Source: Macrococcoides animalis
GTDB lineage: Bacteria > Bacillota > Bacilli > Staphylococcales > Staphylococcaceae
Reading direction: 5' to 3'
Assembly: GCF_047425875.1 (NCBI RefSeq)
Contig: NZ_CP179727.1
Location: 868,001-932,000 of the forward strand
Length of the DNA stretch: 64,000 nucleotides
Part shown: positions 8,396-16,594 of the stretch, piece after piece
How the letters are laid out: each line of letters starts with the position of its first letter
Numbering within the stretch: position 1 is the first letter of the stretch
Made by a program: the position numbers and the translations under genes
The notes under the pieces: generated by a model
The model's input: the letters and a program-made list of their open reading frames with translations, nothing else
What the model was told of the DNA's origin: nothing
Databases searched by the model: none

Positions 8396-8426
8396 ATAAA
8401 AAAATCCTTCTCCGTTATAGAGAAGG
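8396..8426 (-). terminator. Intrinsic terminator of the 8438-8875 gene
   Basis: CCTTCTC (8406-8412), 7-nt loop, GAGAAGG (8420-8426), followed on the minus strand by seven Ts. Confidence 0.8.
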
Positions 8427-8437
8427 AAAATAGAAGC

Positions 8438-8875
8438 TTATAATGCGTTGATCATCCAAGTGACACCAAACGGATCATTAAAGTGACCGTAAAGTTTAGA
8501 CCATTCAGTTTGTCCTAAAGGCATTTCTTCTTTACAACCAGCCGCAACGGCTTTATTATAAAATTTGGTCGCTGCTTTGATCTCTTCTTCATTGTTGCCA
8601 TCAAGCGTGAAGCAAACAGATGTCCCTTCATTACTTACTGCTTTTTGACCCCAAGTATCACTAACCATAAAACGTTCACCGAAAATCTCAAACTCAGCAT
8701 TCATTACGAATTGCTTTGCAACGTCTTCTGGCATTTTGAAATCGGCTGGCATGTCTTTGAACATTTCATCGTCACCTAAAGTTTTGCTAATAATCTTTGC
8801 GCCTAAATGTTGTTCGTAAAAGTCTAGCACCTCTAAAGTATTGTGAAAATTAAAATACGGTACTGCTTTAATCAT
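8438..8875 (-). CDS. VOC-superfamily (PhnB/glyoxalase-like) protein
   Basis: 145 residues, two beta-alpha-beta-beta-beta modules. It begins AVPYFNFHNTLEVLDFYEQHLGAK and ends YGHFNDPFGVTWMIN, the hallmark of the PhnB-like (3-demethylubiquinone-methyltransferase-like) branch of the vicinal-oxygen-chelate fold. A second, diverged member sits at 18504-18932. The enzymatic activity of these small PhnB-like proteins is not established, and metal ligands cannot be assigned with confidence. Monocistronic, with its own terminator. Confidence 0.85.
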   Translation of the reverse strand: MIKAVPYFNFHNTLEVLDFYEQHLGAKIISKTLGDDEMFKDMPADFKMPEDVAKQFVMNAEFEIFGERFMVSDTWGQKAVSNEGTSVCFTLDGNNEEEIKAATKFYNKAVAAGCKEEMPLGQTEWSKLYGHFNDPFGVTWMINAL

Positions 8876-8961
8876 GTTACCATCCCCTTTGGTTTAAGAT
8901 TTATACAATATAAAATACATCTTAAGTATAAGAATTCATTAATGATAAGTAAAATATGAAG

Positions 8962-9561
8962 TTATTCACTTTTTCTATCAATAAACAGAACTTCTCCATT
9001 AATATACTCAATATTATCCCCATCAAACAGCACCGCTTCATTATCACGAATGCAATATGTATTCATTTTTGTTCCATGTAAAATTCGCTCATAATATTCA
9101 TCTTTATAATGACAGGTAATCGCATAATCTATTAATCCTAAAGGTTCAGTATCACGAGCTTCTTCATAATATGAAACATCTTTTCCAAGTGATATTCCTC
9201 CACCACTTTGTCCATAAATCACTTTTTCTTTTTCAAACATCATAATTAATTCTTCAATATCAGCTGATCTAATCTCACCAACTAACTTCGAGATAGATCC
9301 TCCACTGATATAAATCGCTTCATATTGATTAAGTAATTCTTGTGTAATATCATTCAACCTTGTACACATTTCAATTTTACGAATCCCTAAACTTTCAAAC
9401 ATATCTTTAACATAGACATAGCTATCTTGGTAACTCCTAATCGATTCATCACCTGCATTCGGGATATAAAGTACATTACCTTTATCAATTGTATTAGCAA
9501 AAAAATGGTTCACTAAAACATTACTTTCTTTCGATCCACCACCGGAAATTAATATAGTCAT
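8962..9561 (-). CDS. Peptidase S51 family (dipeptidase E-like) protein
   Basis: 199 residues. The nucleophile elbow is GQSGGG with Ser119, the S51 equivalent of GxSAGG, preceded by the ISGGSISKL loop and followed by ITCHYKDEYYERI with the likely catalytic His. Family members are aspartyl dipeptidases or cyanophycinase-like serine peptidases with a class-I amidotransferase fold, all cytoplasmic. The second residue after Ser is Gly instead of Ala, a common variation. It follows a hypothetical membrane gene on the same strand with a 4-bp gap, so the two are co-transcribed. Confidence 0.82.
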   Translation of the reverse strand: MTILISGGGSKESNVLVNHFFANTIDKGNVLYIPNAGDESIRSYQDSYVYVKDMFESLGIRKIEMCTRLNDITQELLNQYEAIYISGGSISKLVGEIRSADIEELIMMFEKEKVIYGQSGGGISLGKDVSYYEEARDTEPLGLIDYAITCHYKDEYYERILHGTKMNTYCIRDNEAVLFDGDNIEYINGEVLFIDRKSE

Positions 9562-9565
9562 CCTC

Positions 9566-10339
9566 TCACTCCTTTAATACTGAATATATCACACTGATTG
9601 CGAGACCCATTTTCCCTTTATTTGTGGATAAATCATCCTCAATTATATAGACAGTCGGTGTTAAGGTTTTGAAAGTTTCTGTAAGTTCCAGCGGCACCTT
9701 CATTGAATTCATGTTCATTAATCCTTCAACTCGTATATCTCTTGTTAATTTATCCGATTGCACTTCAAATTTCTGATTGTCTATCTCTATTTCAAATACA
9801 TAATCAAGAAATGATTGCAGTAGCTGTTGCTTTACTTTTCCAATAATATTTTTATCTTCATCTAAAATAATAAACGTTGGATTTGTTGTACCCTTAATAT
9901 CAATATATAAAATGATATTCCCATCAACATCTTCTACCTTATGCTCAAATGGTTGTGCTCTCACAAAATTTTCTAGATTTGCAAGCATAAACGATTTTAT
10001 ATTTGTAATATTGGGTTTGTATTTTCCTAGAAATGCACCACTAACTGAAAATATTAAATATTGGCTATAAAAAGAAACGTCCTTTTGTATAACAAATTTT
10101 TTATGTTTATTAATATCTTCATATACTTCAATACTACAATCCGTCTTTTTAACCTTTCTAAAATAAATTAACGCGAGGCTAAAAAAGATGATTGCTATTG
10201 CAGCATCTCCAAGCCCTTCTGCAATTTCTTGATGATAGAATAATTCAAACAGCGCAAATCCTAAGTAGCCAGCACCAATCACCAAACTTATCCATGCAAC
10301 CCTCTGAAATCGACTTTTTAACACATTTTCACTCCTCAA
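9566..10339 (-). CDS. Two-helix membrane protein with a tubby/LURP-like C-terminal domain
   Basis: 257 residues. Two hydrophobic helices lie at about 13-33 and 43-60. A soluble domain follows, with alternating strands reading SFYSQYLIFSVSGAFLGKY and FIILDEDKNIIGKVKQQ, then FEIEIDNQKFEVQSDKLTR, a pattern like the scramblase/LURP-one/tubby C-terminal fold. The fold suggestion rests on strand pattern only. Function unknown; co-transcribed with the S51 peptidase. Confidence 0.65.
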   Translation of the reverse strand: MRSENVLKSRFQRVAWISLVIGAGYLGFALFELFYHQEIAEGLGDAAIAIIFFSLALIYFRKVKKTDCSIEVYEDINKHKKFVIQKDVSFYSQYLIFSVSGAFLGKYKPNITNIKSFMLANLENFVRAQPFEHKVEDVDGNIILYIDIKGTTNPTFIILDEDKNIIGKVKQQLLQSFLDYVFEIEIDNQKFEVQSDKLTRDIRVEGLMNMNSMKVPLELTETFKTLTPTVYIIEDDLSTNKGKMGLAISVIYSVLKE

Positions 10340-10485
10340 ATTACTTTCTTATATCATAACATCCATTAATATCCACCTCAATATTAGCACCATAACCAAA
10401 CTATCGATGTAAATTCTCACTTTTCTTTCGCTTATTTGCACAATATCATTTAAAATTGAATTGAAGTTATATATTGGAGGTTATT

Positions 10486-10944
10486 ATGTTAACTTGGAAA
10501 GAAGAAATGTTACTCCCTGTGAATATCGAGAGAGTTTGGTCTTTATTTGATATAGAGAATATTCAACGTATTATGCCTCAAGTGGTTGAAATGAAAGTGT
10601 TAGAAAAGAAACCAGGTGTTGTTGGTTCGACGTATGAACAGTCATACAAAGAAGGTAATAAAGTGATGAAATATATTGTAACTGATTTAGAACATGAGGA
10701 TACGCCTACACGTAAGCACAATAAGTCAGGATTTCAACTGGCTAAGATGTTTGATATTGAAGCAGATTATGTATTAGAAAAGATTTCAGAACACGAAACA
10801 CGTTTTACTTACAGTGGTTCAAACAGAGGGATTAACCTTGCAGGAAAAGCAATGCTGAAAGTTATGCCCAAAAAACAAAATCAAAAAGTGGTTGATCGTT
10901 TTATGGAACGTGTAAAACAAGAAGCTCTAAAGGAGACGATATAA
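10486..10944 (+). CDS. SRPBCC (START-like) domain protein
   Basis: 152 residues. The start WKEEMLLPVNIERVWSLFDIEN and the end FMERVKQEALKE are typical of the polyketide-cyclase/START helix-grip fold that binds hydrophobic ligands. ATG 10486 is chosen because TTGGAGG lies 7 bp upstream; an in-frame ATG at 10474 overlaps that ribosome-binding site. It is the first of three consecutive plus-strand genes (VOC protein and zinc-ribbon protein follow) ending at the terminator at 11597. Ligand unknown. Confidence 0.8.
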   Translation: MLTWKEEMLLPVNIERVWSLFDIENIQRIMPQVVEMKVLEKKPGVVGSTYEQSYKEGNKVMKYIVTDLEHEDTPTRKHNKSGFQLAKMFDIEADYVLEKISEHETRFTYSGSNRGINLAGKAMLKVMPKKQNQKVVDRFMERVKQEALKETI

Positions 10945-11315
10945 TACAATTAGGAAATTTTTCAGTAAGCTTACCGGTTAAAGACATCCATGCATCACTT
11001 AAATTTTATGAAACATTAGGCTTTGAGCAAGTGAGTGGTGACATGACTCAAAACTGGATTGTATTAAGTAACGGTTCAGCACGTATTGGTTTATTTCAAG
11101 GGATGTTTGAAGAATTTATGATGACATTTAACCCGAAATGGGACGCCTTAGGTCAGGCTACAGAAGGCACAGATGTTCGAGAAATTGCAACGAAATTAGA
11201 ATCAGCAGGGTACGAATTGATAACACCACTTACAGCAGAAAATGAGGAAGGTCCTGGTTATTTCATGATAAAAGATTTAGACGGTAATACATTATTATTT
11301 GACCAGCACGTATAA
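10944..11315 (+). CDS. VOC-superfamily (glyoxalase/bleomycin-resistance-like) protein with apparent ATA start
   Basis: The conserved first module reads LGNFSVSLPVKDIHASLKFY, then ETLGFEQVSGDM, and the protein ends ENEEGPGYFMIKDLDGNTLLFD. The first in-frame ATG (11031) would delete the whole first strand-helix and its metal ligand, while the family N-terminus begins at an ATA codon at 10944-10946. AAAGGAG lies 8 bp before that ATA, and the upstream stop reads TAATA where TAATG would be the usual overlap. So either ATA is used for initiation or the original ATG has mutated. 123 residues if started at 10944. Confidence 0.75.
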   Translation: MQLGNFSVSLPVKDIHASLKFYETLGFEQVSGDMTQNWIVLSNGSARIGLFQGMFEEFMMTFNPKWDALGQATEGTDVREIATKLESAGYELITPLTAENEEGPGYFMIKDLDGNTLLFDQHV

Positions 11316-11326
11316 GGAGAATGAAT

Positions 11327-11593
11327 ATGGAGAAATTTTGTCAAAGCTGTGGAATGCCCCTTAATTTACACGGTGAAGATGTAAACGGAACAGAATCAGA
11401 TGGTAGTTTAAGCGCAAAGTTTTGTAACTATTGTTATAAAGACGGTAAATATATTGATCCTGATATTACAATGTCCGAAATGCTTATACGTGGTAAGAAC
11501 GGTATTTCAAATGGTAAAGGCAATCCAGTCGTTAAATTTATGATGAAAACTTTCTATCCAATGCAACTTAAAAAATTAGAGCGATGGAAATAA
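11327..11593 (+). CDS. Zinc-ribbon domain protein
   Basis: 88 residues. CQSCGMP near the N-terminus and FCNYCYKDG about 30 residues later form a four-cysteine treble-clef/zinc ribbon, found in a family of small proteins annotated as putative zinc ribbon domain. ATG 11327 is 7 bp after AAGGAG; the ATG at 11321 is too close to it. Last gene of the SRPBCC-VOC-zinc-ribbon run. No activity is known for the family. Confidence 0.75.
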   Translation: MEKFCQSCGMPLNLHGEDVNGTESDGSLSAKFCNYCYKDGKYIDPDITMSEMLIRGKNGISNGKGNPVVKFMMKTFYPMQLKKLERWK

Positions 11594-11596
11594 CGA

Positions 11597-11630
11597 AACA
11601 GCTTAGGGATATTCCTAAGCTGTTTTTTCT
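11597..11630. terminator. Bidirectional terminator between convergent genes
   Basis: AACAGCTTAGG (11597-11607), 6-nt loop, CCTAAGCTGTT (11614-11624), followed by T6. The stop codon of the convergent MFS gene lies inside the stem. Confidence 0.85.
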
Positions 11631-12805
11631 TTTTGAATGTCAATCTTCCCACCTTTTCTCTGCAGGAAGATAAACACAAACGTTAAACTCATGAATCCAA
11701 AACCTGATATGTAAATTGGTATATCTACTCCGAATTGTTGCGCAACAATTCCTCCAAGTAAAGAACCAACTGGCATTGCTAACATACATAAAGCATTCAT
11801 AATTGTACCAACTCGTGCTAATACCTTATTATCTACCATCTTCTGAATATATGTGAACATACTTATATTCAACACCATGATTGGTAGTATAGATAAACCG
11901 TATATGAATACTGATGCATAGTAATTTGAAAAGACAGCAGTCAGTATCATGCATATACCTGAAATGAATGGTGACACCATGAGTATTTTATTAATATCAA
12001 TATCTTTAAACTTTGGTGTAATTATTGAACCCATCAATGCAAATACGACACTTGCTGTTAAGTAGTAACCATATGCATAATCCCCACCTCTACTAAAAGT
12101 AAATGCAGGCAAAATCGCATTCGTCATACTACCCGTAAAATTTGCTATCATTGCTGGTAACGTGAATAAAACTAATTTATTTCCTGTGAAATATCTCCAG
12201 CCATCAACTATTGATTCTCTATAAACCTTCGTATTGAATTCTCCATTATCTATATGTTGATATTTAATTTTATAAAAAAATAACACTGCCAAAAAGAAAG
12301 TCGCTGCATTTATAAAATATATACTTTCAATTCCTGCTTTCATTACGATCCAAACGGTTACCAATTTAGCAATAACACTTATTATTGTTGAACCTGTATT
12401 CACAAAACTGTTATATCCTATCAATTCATCTTCTTCCATAACCAATGGTGAAAGCGCACTTTCTGAATTTGCCTCAATGATTTCTATTAGCCCTAATAAG
12501 AATAAACTAAATAATAACCAACCTATTGGCATAAGTCCTAAGTAGAACATCATAGCAATAAATATCATTATGATAAACTGTAATATTTGAGCGACTAACA
12601 TCATCTTCTTTCGATTGAAATGATCTATGATAGGTCCTGCAAAAGCTGATAAAATACCCGGTGTGAAAATTATTGCAGATGTAATACTTGTAATAAATGC
12701 ATCTTTCGTCACATCAAAGATGTACCACATAATTGCTACTGAATAGATTGAATCGCCTAGATCTGAAATCAGTCTTCCTGTCAAAAGATAATTTTTATTT
12801 GACAT
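11615..12805 (-). CDS. Major facilitator superfamily efflux transporter
   Basis: 396 residues with about 12 membrane helices. The loop between helices 2 and 3 reads GPIIDHFNRKKMM, the MFS motif A of the macrolide-efflux-like (MefA/enterobactin exporter-like) branch. Ribosome-binding site AAAAGGAGTG precedes ATG 12805. The helix-turn-helix gene at 12920-13483 lies directly upstream on the same strand, and a 14-bp palindrome overlaps the predicted -10 box, so expression is probably ligand-regulated. Export of a drug or toxic metabolite is inferred from the family. Confidence 0.85.
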   Translation of the reverse strand: MSNKNYLLTGRLISDLGDSIYSVAIMWYIFDVTKDAFITSITSAIIFTPGILSAFAGPIIDHFNRKKMMLVAQILQFIIMIFIAMMFYLGLMPIGWLLFSLFLLGLIEIIEANSESALSPLVMEEDELIGYNSFVNTGSTIISVIAKLVTVWIVMKAGIESIYFINAATFFLAVLFFYKIKYQHIDNGEFNTKVYRESIVDGWRYFTGNKLVLFTLPAMIANFTGSMTNAILPAFTFSRGGDYAYGYYLTASVVFALMGSIITPKFKDIDINKILMVSPFISGICMILTAVFSNYYASVFIYGLSILPIMVLNISMFTYIQKMVDNKVLARVGTIMNALCMLAMPVGSLLGGIVAQQFGVDIPIYISGFGFMSLTFVFIFLQRKGGKIDIQKEKTA

Positions 12806-12839
12806 ATTATCACTCCTTTTATTTTTATCGTTAAAATAT

Positions 12840-12867
12840 ATTTTACCGGTAAAAATAAATAAGTCAA
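12840..12867 (-). promoter_or_regulatory. Promoter of the MFS gene with an overlapping palindromic operator
   Basis: On the minus strand TTGACT (12867-12862), 16 bp, TAAAAT (12845-12840). The palindrome TTTTACCGGTAAAA (12841-12854) covers the -10 region, so a bound repressor would block initiation. The upstream HTH gene is the obvious candidate repressor. Confidence 0.6.
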
Positions 12868-12893
12868 CACTAATTATCAGAATATTAAAACAG

Positions 12894-12926
12894 AAAAGTA
12901 GAGCAGCAATTTCGCTACTCTACTTT
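12894..12926 (-). terminator. Terminator after the HTH regulator gene
   Basis: AAAAGTAGAGCAGC pairs with GCTACTCTACTTTT with a single mismatch, leaving a 5-nt loop. It lies at the 3' end of the 12920-13483 gene and is followed by Ts on the minus strand, separating it from the MFS gene. Confidence 0.6.
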
Positions 12927-13483
12927 TCTTCTTCCTTATATGAAGATAATTGAATCTGATACGTATTCTTATTTTTTTCATTTTTATATTTTTCTTCATA
13001 TTTTTGACTCAGTGCTCTCATTTCATTCATTAATTCCATCCATTGTTCATATGGTAATATCACTTCAAGATTTGACATTTGCGCGCTGTTTTGAATTTCT
13101 ATCTTCTTCAACTCTTCATCAGTCAAATCACCATACTCTTTTGCGTCTCGCTTCACCATATCAAATACTTTTTGAATTTCTAACGTATAGAACGCTTCGA
13201 TAGTATCAAAGTTATCCATTATAGTTGGATAATCAAAGTTGATCTGAGCTTTCTTTAAATGCTCGCTCGAATAATAGTATTCTGTCATATTTTTTACTTG
13301 TTTTTCTTCAACAATCTTTAATGCATTAACTTCTATTAGTTTTTTTATTGGATAATATAAATTAGAAGTCTTTACTTCTAAAACTCTTGCCAGTTCTTTA
13401 GTCGTCATTGCCTTATCACGTGTTAGATTGACAATTTGATTCGCCTTTTCATCAATTAATATCTTCAGAAATTCATTTGTCAT
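12920..13483 (-). CDS. Winged-helix (ArsR-like) transcriptional regulator
   Basis: 187 residues. The N-terminal winged helix reads MTTKELARVLEVKTSNLYYP, then IKKLIEVNALKIVEEK, with the TTKELA...SNLYYPIKKL recognition helix. The C-terminal 110 residues are acidic and helical, as in HTH_20/ArsR-like regulators of efflux pumps. It is followed on the same strand by the MFS pump gene. Control of the palindrome at 12841-12854 is inferred from position. No metal-binding cysteines are present, so an organic ligand is more likely than a metal. Confidence 0.78.
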   Translation of the reverse strand: MTNEFLKILIDEKANQIVNLTRDKAMTTKELARVLEVKTSNLYYPIKKLIEVNALKIVEEKQVKNMTEYYYSSEHLKKAQINFDYPTIMDNFDTIEAFYTLEIQKVFDMVKRDAKEYGDLTDEELKKIEIQNSAQMSNLEVILPYEQWMELMNEMRALSQKYEEKYKNEKNKNTYQIQLSSYKEEEK

Positions 13484-13628
13484 AAATTCACCTACATTTT
13501 ATCATTTAAATTCATTTTATCATAAAAAATAAGTTGAGAAATATTATTGATAAATGACAAACCTCTTTCTATGCCATCCTATTTAAAATAATGTATGATT
13601 ACTTTATTAAATTTATTGGAGTGTTGTT

Positions 13629-14570
13629 ATGATTTACATACTACTCGCCTTAATGATCGGACTGATGATGCCTATTCAAACTGCGGTGAATTCTAGATTA
13701 CGTACATATGTATTATCGCCTTTCATGGCGTCATTTATTTCATTTTTAGTGGGCACACTCTTTTTATTCATCATGACTTTAGCAACGAAACACAGTGTAT
13801 TGATTCCTTTGGCTGTATTTCAAAATAATCCATTTTGGATCTGGCTAGGTGGGTTACTTGGTGTTATCGGTCTTACGACTAACATCTTACTTTTCCCTAA
13901 ACTTGGTGGTGTTCAAACTGTAGTGTTACCCATCATGGGTCAAATCCTGATGAGCATGATGATTGATCACTTTGGTTTATTTTACTCCCCAGAGAAAAGT
14001 TTCACATTACTTAGACTTGTTGGGATTGTCATTTTGATTATTGGTGTGTTCTGCGTAATCGTATTACCAGACTATTTAAGAAAGAAAAATCATGGGTTTA
14101 ATAAAGAAAATGATTCGATTAACAAACTACCATTCCAAATTGCTGGTATCATTGCAGGGATGATGATGGCGAGTCAATCTGCTATTAATGGACATCTTGG
14201 TGGTCTATTAAATTCTGCTGTCCACGCAGCATTTGTATCTTTTTTAGTTGGCACAACAGTACTATTATTATTAGTAACTATCGTTTATCGTCAACTCGGT
14301 AATTTCAAATTGGCACTTGGTAAAGACAAACCTTTATGGATTTGGTGTGGGGGTATTCTCGGATCCTTCTTTGTGCTTATAATGGCGTATTTAGTACCCC
14401 TTATAGGTACAGGTTTAGTAGTTGTTATTTGCTTATTTGGGCAAATCTTATGTAGTGTTGCTATCGATACATTCGGCCTACTTGGTGCACAAAAAGCGCC
14501 AGTGACCCGTATTCAAGTGCTAGGGCTTTGCCTTTTATTTTGTGCAGTTATATTCATACGCTTCTTTTAA
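13629..14570 (+). CDS. DMT-superfamily transporter, duplicated DUF606 (YdcZ) type
   Basis: 313 residues, ten hydrophobic helices arranged as two homologous halves. Each half opens with a MIGLMMPIQTAVNSRL / MMMASQSAINGHLG segment and contains FWIWLGGLLG / LWIWCGGILG. Single DUF606 proteins are about 145 residues, so this is the fused tandem form. Ribosome-binding site TTGGAGTG before ATG 13629. The family is placed in the drug/metabolite transporter superfamily; substrate unknown. Confidence 0.82.
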   Translation: MIYILLALMIGLMMPIQTAVNSRLRTYVLSPFMASFISFLVGTLFLFIMTLATKHSVLIPLAVFQNNPFWIWLGGLLGVIGLTTNILLFPKLGGVQTVVLPIMGQILMSMMIDHFGLFYSPEKSFTLLRLVGIVILIIGVFCVIVLPDYLRKKNHGFNKENDSINKLPFQIAGIIAGMMMASQSAINGHLGGLLNSAVHAAFVSFLVGTTVLLLLVTIVYRQLGNFKLALGKDKPLWIWCGGILGSFFVLIMAYLVPLIGTGLVVVICLFGQILCSVAIDTFGLLGAQKAPVTRIQVLGLCLLFCAVIFIRFF

Positions 14571-14654
14571 TGGACTAAATAATTCCACCCATACTAACAA
14601 AATCATTTTCATTTATATTACATATTTTGTTATACTTGTATCGAGGTGATTATG

Positions 14655-15053
14655 ATGAATAATACATTACCATTACTAGATATCAGGGCTAATACTTCTC
14701 TCGTTTACAAAGTTTCTAGAGTTGAAAATCATCCAAAATATGTTTGTTTTGAAATTGCATTTATTGTTGAAAACCAAAATATACAATTCACACATACGAT
14801 ATTTGAAGATGAACTGCCTGTACTAAATAGACTCCTTCTATTAGAAATAGGAGAATATCATTTTTTTGAACCCGATATATATTTTGAAGTAAAACAAGTT
14901 CATGAAACTACAATTGATATTAATCTTTATTTAGATATAGACTTAATTAATGGTATCCCCTCAAATGACAAATATAAATCTTATGATATGGTTGTGGATA
15001 AGAAATCGTTTATTCAATTAATTGAATTCCTAATGTATCATTTAAAGAATTAA
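14655..15053 (+). CDS. Hypothetical protein
   Basis: 132 residues from ATG 14655, placed 6 bp after GAGGTG. No signal peptide or membrane helix. Acidic, with alternating strand-like segments (YVCFEIAFIVENQNIQFTHT) and a leucine-rich middle, PVLNRLLLLEIGEYHFFEPD. I do not recognise the family. Lies between convergently and divergently oriented unrelated genes and appears monocistronic. Confidence 0.6.
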   Translation: MNNTLPLLDIRANTSLVYKVSRVENHPKYVCFEIAFIVENQNIQFTHTIFEDELPVLNRLLLLEIGEYHFFEPDIYFEVKQVHETTIDINLYLDIDLINGIPSNDKYKSYDMVVDKKSFIQLIEFLMYHLKN

Positions 15054-15064
15054 TTTTAATCAAT

Positions 15065-15439
15065 TTATTTTATATTATTTTTTCTATCAGTAATCATTCG
15101 ATTGAGTTGTTGATCGAATGATTTTAATTTTTTATTGCCCATAAAGAAACTTAGACCCGTTTCTACCTCTCCCGTAATTTCCATCTTAGTACTACGTGTT
15201 AATTCCATCACTTTATGCTTTGATAGATTTAATTCACGAATTTTTTTATTCACGTTATCCGTTAAATACCCTCTATACCAAGTAGTATATAGATATAACA
15301 TCATCCACATTAATGTACCGGCTCCACTATATAAATAACGTGAATCACTACTTAATAACGCCAGAATAATAAACACTATTACAAATACAAACATTAAAAT
15401 AAGTAATATCTTTTGTTTTGTAGAAAAATAATTTAACAA
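15065..15439 (-). CDS. Small membrane protein of unknown function
   Basis: 124 residues with two hydrophobic helices (about 10-30 and 38-54) and a basic cytoplasmic tail of about 65 residues. The start is a TTG placed 6 bp after GGAGGGA; no ATG lies near. I do not recognise the family. Separated from the convergent 14655-15053 gene by only 11 bp. Confidence 0.6.
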   Translation of the reverse strand: MLNYFSTKQKILLILMFVFVIVFIILALLSSDSRYLYSGAGTLMWMMLYLYTTWYRGYLTDNVNKKIRELNLSKHKVMELTRSTKMEITGEVETGLSFFMGNKKLKSFDQQLNRMITDRKNNIK

Positions 15440-15522
15440 TTTTATCCCTCCTAATATCTCCCTCGTTACAAACGAATCATATTCTTATTTTACTCAATTT
15501 GTATTTTAATGACTACAAATAC

Positions 15523-15551
15523 TAGACAATAATGCGTTTTCATTATATACT
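15523..15551 (+). promoter_or_regulatory. Promoter of cold-shock gene copy 1
   Basis: TAGACA (15523-15528), 17 bp, TATACT (15546-15551). The same -10 and 17-bp spacing occur before copies 2 and 3. Predicted transcript start near 15558 gives a leader of about 145 nt. Confidence 0.7.
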
Positions 15552-15591
15552 TATTTCAAATACTATCGTTCATATGCAAGAAATAAAGGAT

Positions 15592-15656
15592 CTTCACATC
15601 ATTACAAAGAGTAATAATGTAAGACATCACTTCTTTGTAATATGTGGAGTGTTTTT
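15592..15656 (+). promoter_or_regulatory. Structured 5' leader of cold-shock gene copy 1
   Basis: A long stem (15592-15610 with 15632-15649, one bulge and one wobble) is followed by T6, so it has the form of an intrinsic terminator inside the leader, ahead of the ribosome-binding site. The motif CATATGCAAGAAA precedes the stem and is shared with copy 3 (one-base difference in copy 2). Likely temperature- or attenuation-based control. Confidence 0.6.
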
Positions 15657-15702
15657 TATAAAACATTAGATATTATTTAATAATTTTTTGGAGGTCATTA
15701 TT

Positions 15703-15903
15703 ATGACACAAGGTACAGTTAAATGGTTTAACGCAGAAAAAGGTTTTGGATTCATCGAAGTTGAAGGTGGAGACGACGTATTCGCTCACTTCAGTGCTAT
15801 TCAAGGTGAAGGTTACAAATCTTTAGAAGAAGGTCAAGCAGTTGAATTCGAAATCGAAGAAGGTCAACGTGGACCTCAAGCTGCTAACATCGTTAAATTA
15901 TAA
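15703..15903 (+). CDS. Cold-shock protein CspA-like, copy 1
   Basis: 66-residue single OB-fold. RNP1 is KGFGFIEV and RNP2 is VFAHF (the usual form is VFVHF). It begins MTQGTVKWFNAEKGFG. The ATG at 15703 follows GGAGG with 7-bp spacing. It differs from copies 2 and 3 at two positions: Gln for Glu in FSAIQGEG and Glu for Asn in EFEIEEG. Family knowledge: it binds single-stranded RNA and melts secondary structure at low temperature. Own promoter, leader and terminator. Confidence 0.95.
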   Translation: MTQGTVKWFNAEKGFGFIEVEGGDDVFAHFSAIQGEGYKSLEEGQAVEFEIEEGQRGPQAANIVKL

Positions 15904-15918
15904 TATTTAATGTTGAAA

Positions 15919-15948
15919 AATAAGCCCTCAAGGGGCTTATTTTTTTTT
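15919..15948 (+). terminator. Terminator of cold-shock gene copy 1
   Basis: AATAAGCCC-loop-GGGCTTATT followed by T8. Identical, with its flank from the stop codon on, to the terminator of copy 3. Confidence 0.9.
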
Positions 15949-16086
15949 GATCAAATCTCTATATTCTATTATTTATTCTCACAAAAATGACATTAATAAT
16001 ATTAAATTAAATAAATAATAATACGATTTTAAACGATACCTACGGTCTTTTAAATGAAATATTGATTTAATCACGAGAACATACGT

Positions 16087-16115
16087 TTGACTTATTGATA
16101 TATCCGTTATATACT
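16087..16115 (+). promoter_or_regulatory. Promoter of cold-shock gene copy 2
   Basis: TTGACT (16087-16092), 17 bp, TATACT (16110-16115). From ATATCCGTTATATACT through the first 40 bases of the leader it is nearly identical to copy 3. The rest of the 350-bp gap between copies 1 and 2 (15949-16086) is AT-rich with no gene seen. Confidence 0.75.
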
Positions 16116-16154
16116 TAAGTCAAATATATCGAACATATGCAACAAACAAAGATT

Positions 16155-16215
16155 CTTCACATATTACAAAAAGTAATCGTGTTAAGTCGAGACTTTTTGT
16201 AATATGTGAATTTTT
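16155..16215 (+). promoter_or_regulatory. Structured 5' leader of cold-shock gene copy 2
   Basis: A perfect 18-bp stem, TTCACATATTACAAAAAG (16156-16173) with CTTTTTGTAATATGTGAA (16193-16210), is followed by T5C T3. Equivalent in position and form to the stems of copies 1 and 3. Confidence 0.6.
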
Positions 16216-16268
16216 CTTTGTATGAGAAACATTAGATATTATTTAATAATTTATTGGAGGTCATTATT

Positions 16269-16469
16269 ATGACACAAGGTACAGTTAAATGGTTTAACGC
16301 AGAAAAAGGTTTTGGATTCATCGAAGTTGAAGGCGGAGACGACGTATTCGCTCACTTCAGCGCTATCGAAGGTGAAGGTTATAAATCTTTAGAAGAAGGT
16401 CAAGCAGTTGAATTCAATATCGAAGAAGGTCAACGTGGACCTCAAGCTGCTAACATCGTTAAATTATAA
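16269..16469 (+). CDS. Cold-shock protein CspA-like, copy 2
   Basis: 66 residues, identical in protein sequence to copy 3. RNP1 KGFGFIEV, RNP2 VFAHF. ATG 16269 lies 7 bp after GGAGG. DNA identity with copy 3 is almost complete across the frame, which points to recent duplication or gene conversion. Confidence 0.95.
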   Translation: MTQGTVKWFNAEKGFGFIEVEGGDDVFAHFSAIEGEGYKSLEEGQAVEFNIEEGQRGPQAANIVKL

Positions 16470-16482
16470 TATTTAATGTGAA

Positions 16483-16512
16483 TTAGGAACCCATTCGTGG
16501 GTTTCTTTTTTT
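16483..16512 (+). terminator. Terminator of cold-shock gene copy 2
   Basis: GGAACCCA (16486-16493), TTCG tetraloop, TGGGTTTC (16498-16505), then T7. Unlike the shared terminator of copies 1 and 3. Confidence 0.85.
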
Positions 16513-16594
16513 GTATATTTTTATGCAATATTGTTCCAATAAGATACATATGATATTATAATTGGTATAAATACACAATAAAGGTTGGGGTTCT

